53,514 nt of DNA from Welwitschia mirabilis (lineage: Eukaryota > Gnetophyta > Gnetopsida > Welwitschiales). The notes beneath the pieces are model-generated. The model was not told the DNA's origin. It made no database searches and worked only from the letters and a program-made list of their open reading frames with translations. Positions 33,850 through 46,049 of this stretch are shown here, piece after piece (position 1 is the stretch's first letter; each line of letters begins with the position of its first letter). The translations under genes and the position numbers were made by a program. The stretch is from positions 86,926,187 through 86,979,700 of the forward strand of contig JBOZIK010000001.1 of the NCBI GenBank assembly GCA_051453625.1. The letters are read 5' to 3'.

Positions 33850-34900
33850 AAAAAAATAAGTTTACCTTAAATTTTATTTCTTTAGCCATAAAGAAACTAA
33901 CTTTGTCCTCTTCTTCATCTTCATTTCTAATTTTCTTTTAAAGAAAGAATTGTCTTGCTTTTTTCTTTATTTTTTGTTGCTACATTTTCCTTATTTTGCT
34001 CAGATCTGATTCTTTTTCTACAATCTTTGAGTATGTCTCCCTTCTTATGGTAGTAGAAGCATTCTTGTGTTTCTTTATTTGGTATTAATGATAGCCTTCT
34101 TATTGCTTTTGATGAAAGTTAGATTCTTAGACATGACTTTCAAAGATTCTTCCACCTCTACCTTGCTAGGCTCTTTCCGTAAATCATCTACCATGAGATG
34201 TACCTATACCACTTCCTCTAAAGTAGGGATGAGATGCATTTGANNNNNNNNNNNNNNNNNNNNNNNNNNNNNNNNNNNNNNNNNNNNNNNNNNNNNNNNN
34301 NNNNNNNNNNNNNNNNNNNNNNNNNNNNNNNGTAAGGTTATTCAACTTAAGAAAGTTACTAATTAAGATAGTAAAAGGTTTTAATAACTTTGGAAGTGTT
34401 CTTAAAACCTTAAGGACTATGTCATTATTTGGGATTTAATGACCTAGATTATCATGATTTTAACAACATCTTTCACCTTAATATATAAATTTTAATTGAA
34501 TCTTCTGCTTTCATCCTAAGAATCTCATATTGTGTTCTAAAATTTTTCAATCTATTGGCTCTTATTTTTTCATGCCTTCTATATTTCTCATATAAGCCAT
34601 TCCATAAATTATAAGCTAAAAAATAATTAGACACTTTTTAAAATTCCTCATTAGACATACTATAATGAATAAAGGTTATTACCTTATTATCATTCTTCTT
34701 GTTTCTAATATAAACCGTACATTCTTTGGTGGTTGTGTTAGTCACTTCAATAATGTCTTCAAAGTCTTTTTGAGTCCATTTCCATATGTCTTTAGATTTG
34801 AGCAAGAGTTTCTATGTCTCTTCTAAACTTCATAGATGTTGATATCAAATGGAAGGATTTTTGTCTTTATCATTTTAACTTGAAATTTGCCAAAAAATAG
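33850..34900 (-). pseudogene. gag: E4 gag remnant
   Basis: The minus-strand frame from about 34830 to 34345 gives LLLKSKDIWKW, ECTVYIRNKKNDNKVITFIH, NLWNGLYEKYRRHEKIRANRL and YEILRMKAEDSI, then VLKVLRTLPK, the copia Gag (UBN2) pattern. A zinc knuckle at about 34062-34021 reads CFYYHKKGDILKDC: spacing is kept, but the second Cys is Tyr and the His is Asp. A gap covers 34244-34331. Stops are at scattered positions. Confidence 0.82.
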
Positions 34901-35127
34901 TCCAATATGAGATATAATATCTTTATGGAAATTGTGATCAGTAAACTAGTCCCATAAAATAGTTATATTTACTAATCTAGGTAATAAATCTAAACACGAA
35001 TGTTTCTTTCAAAGATATTTATTCAAAATTAGAATATCAAAAGCATAATGCCAGAATAAATGGATTGTAATATTGTGAAAAGAAATGAATTAAAATAGAG
35101 AATTACTAATTAGCACTTATTGCCTAA

Positions 35128-35140
35128 GGCTCTAATACCA
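35128..35140 (-). other. E4 primer-binding site, tRNA-iMet
   Basis: The minus strand reads TGGTATTAGAGCC; the consensus is TGGTATCAGAGCC (one C-to-T change). Two bases separate it from the LTR. Confidence 0.92.
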
Positions 35141-35142
35141 AA

Positions 35143-37154
35143 TGAGTTTCAAAGATTAAAATTTAGTGTAGAGAAGATCCAATAGTCCACTCTTAATAAA
35201 TTATTTAAAAAATTCTCAACACAAGGATTTCTAGTAAGATATAGAAAACTGCATTCAATTCAGAATGTAAACAATTTGAGTAAACACATATTATCATAAC
35301 ATATACATTATGATGACTAGTTATCATTTTGTCTTTATGGATTATCTTCAATAGCTGACATAAGTTTAACATTTAAGAAGATGACAGATTCATGGATGAA
35401 ATAATGCTGTGAGCTAAGTAAATCCAACTACCACAAATTAATATTAAAAGTAAGCCCAAACTAAAGTACATAGACATTTGTTATTTAAATGATTACAAAA
35501 CATTTTAAACTCTAAGGTATTCAAGGAGATTTTGTCTAATTTATGTTGCTTTTGTTGTTATAAACAGAACGGATAATTACAACTGATAATTTGAATTGTG
35601 CTAGTAGGACTTGAAAGCACCTAACTTGCCCAACCTAAATTACAAAGATACCTTTATGTGTTATTCTTCAAAAAATGTAAAATATAAGATTGAAAATAGA
35701 GAGATATGCAAGGCATAATAAGATCAGGTAAAGGATATCAACTATAAGCTAACATGTTTTTGATCAAAGAAAACTTAATAGGTGGTTTTATAGACTCAAA
35801 TTAAATTATCGAAAGAAAGCTATATAATATGTTTTGCTATCAAATAATGAATGAGAAAATAAGGTAATTTCTAAGATTTAGGAGAGAAGAGGATCTTATT
35901 TTCTTTAGCCACTCAAGATTTTGAAATGAGAATATGAAAGCCAGACCACTTTTAAAAAAAACATTTCTAAAGAGAGGGCCTTAACATTTTCAGGCTAATT
36001 TATAGTCTATTAATACTAGTAGAAATGAATTACATAATAAAAAAGAAAAGGATTTATTGTAGAAAACCAAGGATGCTACAAGACGTTGATAACTATTAGT
36101 GGTATTTGAGTTATTAAATAATTTAATCAAATTATTAATGGATCATTTAAGCAAAGAAACTAATTATGTGTAAATTCACAAATTTAAAATTTCCAACATA
36201 ATTCAAGTCCAAAAATATTGTTGATACTTTAATCAATTTTGTGAATTTTTGAAAATGGTATTTCTAAGAAAATAACATTATAACAAAAACAATTTCAAAA
36301 CCCTCTTTAGAAGCAATAACTCTATAAAAATTATCAAACCTTCTATAATAAATTAACACTACCAAAAGGTAAATTAAAGTCCCATAATGTTACATGAAAG
36401 AAAACATTTTAATGCAACTCTTGAACAATCTCATTATAAATGTTTTATTGCACTAATATAATGAATTAAACCCTAGACACTATGTGATGTAAGAAGATAA
36501 ATAATAAAATATAGTTGAGTTTTGAATCTTAGTTCAAAACATTTTTTTTTTTTTTGATATTTGCATTTAGCCCTATAACCAACGTTGTGTTTTATACCTG
36601 TTAAAACATTTATGCAATGTTTAAAAACAAAGTTGAAAATGCATTAAAACTTGTTATTATTATAAGAAACTCAATTAATGTAATAGAAGATCAACAAAGT
36701 ATCTTAAACTGAATGGGAATAAACATAACAAGAGTTTTAATAAGAATAGTCCAAGATCCTGAAATTACAAATGAATATTGATAAGTAAATAAATTAAAGA
36801 ACCTAAAAGTTGATAAGGCAGAATTCAAAAATTCTTATTTTGTGGCAATAATGAAACCAATGAGTATTGAGAACACTTTAATTTTCTATCCAATGCTTGA
36901 CTAAAGATGTGTTCAACTATACCTCCTAGTTGAAGAATAAAATAAGAGAGTGTTTATGTAATTTTCAATGCAATATCATATACCCTAAAATTGTAAAAAA
37001 TCACAAATAAATAATTGTAGTTTGCTATCTATTAAATCTAGGATAATAAGAAAACCCAAATTCAAAAAGAAAGCTCTGTAGTGAATTTTATTAATGAAGG
37101 TTGCACTCCATTCTCTTCTTCAAATCTAGTTGTTTTTATAGTTTTATCACTTAT
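35143..37154 (-). repeat. E4 5' LTR, inner segment (broken by E5)
   Basis: It starts TGAGTTTCAAAG beside the PBS and is collinear with 28021-30059 of the intact LTR. It stops at CTTAT (37150-37154), where E5 begins. The rest of this LTR is at 52794-53207. Confidence 0.9.
37150..37154. other. E5 target-site duplication, left copy (CTTAT)
   Basis: CTTAT here pairs with CTTAC at 52789-52793. The unoccupied E4 LTR has one CTTAT (30055-30059) at the equivalent place, so the duplication is confirmed by an empty-site paralogue. Confidence 0.85.
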
Positions 37155-38419
37155 TATTATAATTCGTATGTGTGAAAATGTTATAATCTTAAGAAGATCT
37201 TATTATTCANNNNNNNNNNNNNNNNNNNNNNNNNNNNNNNNNNNNNNNNNNNNNNNNNNNNNNNNNNNNNNNNNNNNNNNNTGAAGAAATAGATGAGAAT
37301 AAAGAGAATTAATTTTAATAATGAAACACATATATATTTTAAGTAGAAATAAAATGCAATGCAGAAACAATAATGAAAACATACTTATGCAAATGAAATA
37401 CAAGTCTAAACTAAGTGGAACTTCCATTTGGTTATCAAATCAATCTGTCAAAGATATCGGCTCTGTATAACTAAATCAATTAAGAAATGCTATTACTAGA
37501 TTAAGATCAACCTAAGATATCAAGTACATTAAATATAATATGAAAACTATGCAAAGTTAATCTAGGAAAGGAAATATAATGCACTTAAACTAATAATTCT
37601 CAACATTAACAAAGGTTGCTCTTATAATTTATATTACTAAAGAAGATGTTACTGAATTAGAAGTAACATAAACTATAAGGAACATGTACAAAATAAAGAT
37701 ATAAAAAATAGAAAAGAGTTTTGAATTAGAATTAAGTCAACATCTGTGTTACAAAGTAGTATCATCTTAATGTAGGATACACAACTCAACACTAAGGAAG
37801 ATGTTTCTCTGTAATAATAATAAATGGATCTTTGGCCCTTTAATCTCTTATCACAAGAATTTTTAGTGCAAATGAAGAGAAGAAAGAGTCAAAGATAGAG
37901 TCAGTGTCTATTAACAAAATAGACTCTATAAACAGATAAGATAAACAGGCGTGGATATAATCTTAACAACCACACATTAAATTATGTGATAAATGGATAG
38001 AGTTTAGTGAAGTTTGGTAAAGCATATATCTATTTTCATTCTACTAATCATCTGGGTGACACAGGAGACAATGCCACTTTATAAAAATTCCACATCAGCT
38101 TCCAAATTGATCTAAATCAACATCCTACTTTACTTAAGTGTTCTATCATCCATACAACCATCCAGATGATGATGTAGATGATAGGTTTTTTTTATAGTTT
38201 TTCATGTATCATATGAGCCTTATTATTTGTAGGAATTTTATGTCAAATAGGAAATATTTTAAATTGCTTTAAATGCTGTAAAATGTAATGAAGATTACAT
38301 GTTTTTGTATAATTTGTCTTAGCTCTCCATTAGCATCAAAATCTAGCATAAGCCTGTCTAATATCCTATAAATCTACTTAAAATACCCTATCAAATAAAT
38401 TTAAGTTGGTAGTGCAACA
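37155..38419 (-). repeat. E5 3' LTR
   Basis: The plus-strand start TATTATAATTCG aligns to TGTTGTGGTACA of the other LTR (TG has become TA). It ends AAGTTGGTAGTGCAACA. It has about 80 bases near 37580-37660 that the 5' LTR lacks, and a 72-N gap at 37210-37281. Confidence 0.87.
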
Positions 38420-38434
38420 TAGCCCCTCACTTAG
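38420..38434 (-). other. E5 polypurine tract
   Basis: The minus strand reads GCTAAGTGAGGGGCTA directly before the LTR start TGTTGCAC. The ..GGGGCTA form fits gypsy elements of this type. Confidence 0.75.
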
Positions 38435-39873
38435 CCTTGTCAGTCCCTGATAAAACTAGGTGGATAATCATGATTGCAAGATAACTTGACTCAAGAAAAA
38501 ATATTAAGGTATTAAAAAATAATCTTATAAAGAATTTTAGAGATCTCAAAGATGTAGATAGAATTCTCAAAAATAGAAGATTAAATGTTTTACTTCTGTA
38601 ATGTACTAGCCATACCGTTGTCTGGATCATTGTCCAAATGATATGAGGGATGATAACCTAAAAAAATATTCTCGAAAAAATAAAAACCTATAACAGAAAT
38701 TTTCAGATAGATAATCAATAAATACATTAATAATCAATATCCCCCCATTGAAATATCTAGTAGATAAATAAAATGATCATGAGAAATATAAAAAGTCCTT
38801 ATCAATAAGAGTAGAAATGATAAATATGCATGAAATTCAAAAAAATATATACTATGCTAAAACTTAAAATAAGATGTGTATATATATTACATGAGTTTTT
38901 TGGTACAATATATATAGAGGAGAAGATACAAAATATAACATAAATAGATCACTTTCCTCGTCATCTCATGATGAACTCTAAATGAACCTCAAGCTAAGGT
39001 GCAGGAGGAGAAGAGGAAGGATGCTCAAGATCTATAGGGAAATGAATATCTAATGATGTGGAGATAAAATGAACTATCTTATTTCCTTATACTCAAACTA
39101 GCTCTAGGAGATGAACTATCACACTTTACTCAATAAATAAGTTACACTAACATATATCCACTAGTTGCTCCTAAGAGTGTTGCACTCTTCTCTCAATCAT
39201 CTAGATNNNNNNNNNNNNNNNNNNNNNNNNNNNNNNNNNNNNNNNNNNNNNNNNNNNNNNNNNNNNNNNNNNNNNNNNNNNNNNNNNNNNNNNNNNNNNN
39301 NNNNNNAAATAGCTCACTTTCCTCGTCATCTCATGATGAACTCTAAATGAACATCAAGCTAACGTGCAGGAGGAGAAGAGGAAGGATGCTCAAGATCTAT
39401 AGGAAAATGAAGATCCAATGATGTGGAGATAAAATGAACTATCTTATTTCCTTATACTCAAACTAGCTCTAGGAGATAAACTATCACACTTTACTCAATA
39501 AATAAGTTGCACTAACATATGTCCACTAGCTGCTCCTAAGAGTGTTGCACTCTTCTCTCAATCATCTAGATCCTTTAGTCAAGTGTCTGAATCCTTTGAT
39601 CAAGTTCGAGATACCTTTGTTAATGAAACCTCTGATGGTCTTAGTGGTCTCTTCTAGGAGGGCTTGAATCTTCTCTAATGAAATGCCAACTACAGGTCTC
39701 TGAGTCTGAGGTCTCTCTACCTCTCATGGTACTTGTATACCCATGCCTATAAATAGTTAGATAAAGTATAAATATACATGAGGTTCTGCTTGCCCATGGA
39801 CTCTGATATTTTGAATCATCTAAACATGGCTAATAGAAGGCATGGATATCCCAGAGTCTCTAACTATCATGCT

Positions 39874-40260
39874 TTAATTATGGACTTGAGTCTTCTCCAT
39901 AATTTGGAGATGAGCCACCATGGTGTAACTGTCATAAAAAGATGGGCTGATGTTGTGAATTACCCCTCTATGAAAAATCCTATAGGTAGGAATCAAATAT
40001 GTCACTAAAACACCCCACTTATCTAGAGTTAAATCTGCTAGAATATCTAATGCTACACCATACATATGATGCTCCTTTGCCCCACTAGCAGAATGTATGT
40101 AAATTCTTCCAATACTACTTAGATTTATTACTACTACAATTTGATTTAGAAATACTATAATATCATGGTCCAAAATATATGCTAAATCATATCTACTATA
40201 TGTTCACGAGAATCAAGATACGCTCAATGTACATGGTATCATAAAATTCCCTGGTCTTTA
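39874..40260 (-). pseudogene. E5 post-pol ORF remnant, uncharacterised
   Basis: The minus strand gives REFYDTMYIERI, then after a one-base shift near 40197 an uninterrupted stretch of about 105 codons: YDLAYILDHDIIVFLNQI, then HHMYGVALDILADLTLDKW, VLVTYLIPTYRIFHR and VIHNI. REFY near the start and W..LVTYLIPT..I later loosely recall plant transposon-associated domains with R-x-FY and L-x-PT-x-H motifs, but I cannot name the family with confidence. It is in the same orientation as pol, between integrase and PPT, the envelope-like position of Athila elements. No signal peptide is visible. Confidence 0.45.
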
Positions 40261-42709
40261 AAATGTAACAAGCTCCATGTGCATCTAAAATCCATTAAAG
40301 CTATAAATTAGTGAGCCTTTGATTAATCTCTAGCTCTAACTAGCTCATAAAATCCCCATAATATCTCTTAACATAAATATTAGTAGTTTAAATAGTAAGA
40401 GATANNNNNNNNNNNNNNNNNNNNNNNNNNNNNNNNNNNNNNNNNNNNNNNNNNNNNNNNNNNNNNNNNNNNNNNNNNNNNNNNNNNNNNNNNNNNNNNN
40501 NNNNTCTAGCTCTAACTAGCTTATAAAATCCCCATAATATCTCTTAACATAAATATTAGTAGTTTAAATAGTAAGATATCTCTCATGTCAAGGTGGAGGA
40601 TGCACGGGCTCTATGCGCTCTACCCCTATTCATACTAATGGGCTTGCCTCCTGTTCAATGGTTTCAACATTAGCCTTAATCTCAACTTGTCTAGATCTAT
40701 GTGTATGAGGCCTACTCAATCAAAAATACATAATAAGTCATTTAAGATCTAATTGACATAGCTAAATACGTCACTTGGATGATTACATTACAAAAATTGA
40801 TAAAAAATGTAAAAAATTATGAAAATATGTTGTACCCCTCCTTAAAAATGTCAATACCTCCCATATTATTTAGTCATGTGAAAAAAAGTGTGAAATGTGC
40901 AAAAAGTGTAAAGACTATNNNNNNNNNNNNNNNTATGTAAGATGAAAAATCAAAATGCTCAAATAAAAAATCTAATACTTTAAAAATGTAGAACACATTA
41001 TATTAATCAATTTACCCTAAAGGACTACTACATTTTGACTTATAGTTTGTGAGAAAATAAGTGTGAAATGTAGAAACCTGATTTAATCTCATAAAATGCA
41101 CAATTTATAATAACTTTTAAAATACATGGAAAAAATCAGATTCGTAAGTTCCTAATTAAAGAGCATGAAAAGCTANNNNNNNNNNNNNNNNNNNNNNNNN
41201 NNNNNNNNNNNNNNNNNNNNNNNNNNNNNNNNNNNNNNNNNNNNNNNNNNNNNNNNNNNNNNNNNNNNNNNNNNNNNNNNNNNNNNNNNNNNNNNNNNNN
41301 NNNNNNNNNNNNNNNNNNNNNNNNNNNNNNNNNNNNNNNNNNNNNNNNNNNNNNNNNNNNNNNNNNNNNNNNNNNNNNNNNNNNNNNNNNNNNNNNNNNN
41401 NNNNNNNNNNNNNNNNNNNNNNNNNNNNNNNNNNNNNNNNNNNNNNNNNNNNNNNNNNNNNNNNNNNNNNNNNNNNNNNNNNNNNNNNNNNNNNNNNNNN
41501 NNNNNNNNNNNNNNNNNNNNNNNNNNNNNNNNNNNNNNNNNNNNNNNNNNNNNNNNNNNNNNNNNNNNNNNNNNNNNNNNNNNNNNNNNNNNNNNNNNNN
41601 NNNNNNNNNNNNNNNNNNNNNNNNNNNNNNNNNNNNNNNNNTCTGTATGTTCCTAATCAAAGAGCTTGAAAATCTAAATAACATACATGAAAACTATGCA
41701 TCGAAAGGATGGGAAATAGGAGACAAAATATAAAAGAATGAAGGAGAGAAAAACATACCTCATTTTGGAAAAATCACAAGAATTTGGGAATTTGGTAAGC
41801 AAATATAGCTAGGACAAGTTCTATCATGATAGTAGGAGTCAAGGAGATTGTTGTCTCTCAAAGGAATGGGTAGAAATAATAGAGAAATGAATAAAAATAA
41901 GGAAAAAGTTATGGCCATAGTTTTATCACATTATCAGCTGATTACGTCATCTAGATGATAGCTCTAGGAAAACTCTCAGAAAGAATCTTCTATCATTTAC
42001 TTATGTCATTTAAATGACCAAGTGAATGATGGAATTTAAAAAAGGAAAAAAATAAAAAAATTTACAATAATGAAAATATTAGCCAAGAAATTTAGGCTCA
42101 GATATCAATGCGAAGGTGATAGAATTTATCAGAGAGCTTCAAAAAAGAGGAAATGATAAAAAGTTATGATAAATCAAGATGATGTGAAAAACTTAAAATA
42201 AATGAAAAATAGGACTATTGAAAATATATTAAGTAGGTTTAAACTTGATAAGAAGATTTAAAAAAAGTGCCTAAACTGAAGGTTAAAGAAGAAAAGGTAT
42301 ATAACTCTAAACAATACAGGGAATCTCATAAAATTTGTGAATCATAAAGGATTATTAAAATGCTAAAAGAAATTAAATGTGATATGCCATAAACAACAAT
42401 AAAGAAAATATTAAATGATAAGGTCCTAGGTGAAGAGAAGAAAGTATGGAAATAACTTTGAAATAACAAACTAAAAAACTAAAAAAAAGTAGAACAAAAA
42501 TGGACATAAGAAACATGAAGAATATTGCCTACCTATTCTAAGTTTTAATCCAGCAAACCATCATGGAAGATATCATAAAGCCACCCAAGTAAAGATGCAT
42601 GATAAAATGTATTATCTCCATAAAGTTCTACTCAAAAAGGTAGTGATTATGATGAAACTAAAGATTAAGTACTCAAAACAATGAACAATAAAAACAAAAG
42701 CTGCTTAGA

Positions 42710-43721
42710 ATTGAACTTACATATTCACACCTCATAATATACTCAGGTTCTCAAAAGTGAAATAATCATGTAGGAATACTAAGAGTTTAGAAAATAGGAA
42801 ATGCCTATAATGATACTAACACCACTGATCTCATAGCCTCAAAGTTTTATTATTACTCTTTATGATAAATGGAGTACAACCATAGTAAGAGGAGTAAGGA
42901 CCTATGAACCATGGTCAACTAACCCCCTAGTGGAGTTCTTATAGTTGCCAATACTATAAAGACCCCTTTTGAAAAAATATACCTTTATGTAGTAGGAAAT
43001 CATGGTGATCATATATTTNNNNNNNNNNNNNNNNNNNNNNNNNNNNNNNNNNNNNNNNNNNNNNNNNNNNNNNNNNNNNNNNNNNNNNNNNNNNNNNNNN
43101 NNNNNNNNNNNNNNNNNNAATATACTTACCTGCTTACATCTCAAAACATACTTAAATCCTTAAAAGTGAATTGATTATGTGGGAATACTAAGAGTCTAGG
43201 AAATAAGAAATACCTCTGATGATACTAGGAATAGCATTAATTCCACAACCTCAAAGTTTATTTCAACTTATTAATGATGAGGGGAGTGGAACCACAATTA
43301 GAGAAGTAAGGACCATGAACAACTGACCTCCTAGTGGAGTCCTTATAGCTACCAACACTACTAAATATTCCTTTTGGATAAATTTACTCTGGTATCATAG
43401 GATATCATGATAATCATGTATTAACTTNNNNNNNNNNNNNNNNNNNNNNNNNNNNNNNNNNNNNNNNNNNNNNNNNNNNNNNNNNNNNNNNNNNNNNNNN
43501 NNNNNNNNNNNNNNNNNNNNNNNNNNNACCATTAATTCCACAACCTCAAAGTTTATTACAACTTATTTATGATGAGGGGGTAGAACCACAATCAGAGAAG
43601 TAAGGACCATGAACAACGGACCTCCTAGTGGAGTCCCTATAGCTACCAACACTGCTAAAGATTCCTTTTGGATAAATTTACTCTGGTATCATAGGATATC
43701 ATGATAACCATGTATTAACTT
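42710..43721. repeat. Diverged tandem duplication (~410-bp period) in E5 post-pol region
   Basis: The block starting near 42722 (CACACCTCATAATATACTC..) recurs near 43133 (CATCTCAAAACATACTTAA..). Shared words such as GGAATACTAAGAGT, CCTCAAAGTTT and CCTAGTGGAGT follow in the same order. The two differ at about 15-20% of positions. A third copy (43528-43721) of the second block follows a 100-N gap and is near-identical, so it is more likely an assembly artefact. Confidence 0.75.
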
Positions 43722-44099
43722 CAAGTACAAATACAATAGAGCATGGTCATTATTCTCTCTCTTTTTTCCCCCAAAAAATTCCCACATGATCATACACTCA
43801 AAAAAACAAAGGTAAATAAGTGAGATGAAAGATAAAAAAGAACACACCTGAATAATTAGAGACCTCACACCATTAAAAAAAAAGTGCAAGAACTAAGTTA
43901 TCTTCCTTAAAGTGAAGTTGATAGACATGGAAATGTTTTAAGATTGGGTTAATCTAATCTCATCACTTATAAAATGTCCAAGTATGAATACTAGTTATGA
44001 AAACTTCATAAAGCAATACATAAGTAAAGTATAAAATATAATTAAGTGACATGATAACATCTGCCAAAGGAAAAATCTAGGAGAGAATTTAGACAATGA

Positions 44100-45700
44100 T
44101 AAGGTGAAATTCTTCATCATTAAGAGGAATCTCCAAAATAATTGATTTTACCATATTCAAGATTACATCAAAATATTTTTCATATATTTTCAACTTTTGT
44201 CCATTAACTTTTGAAATATCCTTAGTTTCTAAGTTGGAAATCTTAACAGAGCCATTAGAATGTAATTTTTATATAAGATAAAGATCTAATCATTTAGAGG
44301 TCAACTTATTATGTAAAAGATGTATTTTAGTATTGTATAAAAGGACAAGTAACTAGGTTTAAAATTTTTATAAAGTAGCTTTCTATCATGTTTAAGCTTA
44401 GCTTAGGCTTTGTAAATTCATTGATGATGTATAACATGAGGACTTTTTTTAATTCATGTGATTAAATTAGGTTAATATATATTTCATATTCTCCTGAAAG
44501 TATATAAGATTAAGTTGATGAGAAGCATGATAAGAGTTATAACACACATCAACATGTAAAAATAAACTTTTCTGTATACAAGTTCATAAGGTAAAAAACG
44601 AAGAGAATTACGCTAAGTAGTATGATAAGCCTTAAAAACATCATTAAGATTAGAATCCTGAGATTTTTTATTAATAGAGACATGTTTTTATAGCATTTTC
44701 TTAATTTCTCTATTTACATTTTTAGCTTGATCATTGGTTTATAAACGATAAGAACAAGCTACTCTATGTTCTATTCCAATAGATANNNNNNNNNNNNNNN
44801 NNNNNNNNNNNNNNNNNNNNNNNNNNNNNNNNNNNNNNNNNNNNNNNNNNNNNNNNNNNNNNNNNNNNNNNNNNNNNNNNNNNNNNNNNNNNNNNNNNNN
44901 NNNNNNNNNNNNNNNNNNNNNNNNNNNNNNNNNNNNNNNNNNNNNNNNNNNNNNNNNNNNNNNNNNNNNNNNNNNNNNNNNNNNNNNNNNNNNNNNNNNN
45001 NNNNNNNNNNNNNNNNNNNNNNNNNNNNNNNNNNNNNNNNNNNNNNNNNNNNNNNNNNNNNNNNNNNNNNNNNNNNNNNNNNNNNNNNNNNNNNNNNNNN
45101 NNNNNNNNNNNNNNNNNNNNNNNNNNNNNNNNNNNNNNNNNNNNNNNNNNNNNNNNNNNNNNNNNNNNNNNNNNNNNNNNNNNNNNNNNNNNNNNNNNNN
45201 NNNNNNNNNNNNNNNNNNNNNNNNNNNNNNNNNNNNNNNNNNNNNNNNNNNNNNNNNNNNNNNNNNNNNNNNNNNNNNNNNNNNNNNNNNNNNNNNNNNN
45301 NNNNNNNNNNNNNNNNNNNNNNNNNNNNNNNNNNNNNNNNNNNNNNNNNNNNNNNNNNNNNNNNNNNNNNNNNNNNNNNNNNNNNNNNNNNNNNNNNNNN
45401 NNNNNNNNNNNNNNNNNNNNNAAATAGTTTGGGCATCATTCATAGAAGTAGGAACAACTTCAATCCATTTAGTAATGTAATCTACAACCACTAACATGTA
45501 ATTCTAATCATTATAAGGTGGGTGAATAGGGCCTATAAAATTACTTTTCTAATAATAAAAAGTTTCACATTCAAGAATAGATTTAAGGGGAGTTTTTGGA
45601 GAACAAATAAGGCTACCATAATGTTGACAAGCATCAGACCTTCTAGTAAAATAAAAAGAATCCTGAAAAAAAGAGCAGGCTAATAAAAATTAAAGTGAAG
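44100..45700 (-). pseudogene. E5 integrase remnant
   Basis: Upstream on the minus strand is SDACQHYGSLICSPKTPL (about 45650-45600, end of the zinc region), then FIGPIHPPYND and MLVVVDYITKWIEVVPTSMNDA (catalytic core start, 45497-45430). A 636-N gap (44786-45421) hides most of the core. Beyond it lie NVNREIKKML (about 44720), SLRFLPYELVYRK (about 44615) and a C-terminal VKISNLETKDISKVNGQKLK (about 44265-44205). The gypsy C-terminal pattern V.I....G..F.VNG.RLK is recognisable. Confidence 0.85.
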
Positions 45701-46049
45701 GATTTTTATAGCTATTTTGTATCTACTAAAATGGCCTCCACAAAAATCACCATGATAAAGATTAAGGATATTATACTTTTCCCATTCAGGCACACATTTT
45801 TGCATGATTTGGTCTTTACACCTGTGAGAAATATGTGGTTCTATTCATTCATAATTGTCTATTCTATGGTAAAAAGATTTTTTTTAATTATAAGTCTAAT
45901 GTTGTCATGTTTTCATGGTAATAAGGTAATTAACAATATTAATATACTAATGAGAAAGAGGAGTAGAAGATATAGCAACAAGTTACTCATCTGGAAAAGA
46001 ATCATCAATCATAAGATCATCGAGAGAGGAAGAAAGACGTGACAAATGA

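Larger units (their letters stand above)
38435..44100 (-). other. E5 post-pol region
   Basis: About 5.7 kb lies between the PPT and the integrase end. It holds one plausible coding remnant (39874-40260), a tandem duplication (42710-43721), several TCATCTAGATGA-like palindromes, and gap-flanking copies: 38942-39206 with 39307-39571, and 40329-40404 with 40505-40580. Gaps also cover 41176-41641, 43019-43118 and 43428-43527. Confidence 0.6.

Noticed and set aside
45695-46042. 115-codon plus-strand open frame
   Set aside because: It is antisense to the E5 pol region, where minus-strand gypsy motifs are present. Shadow frame.
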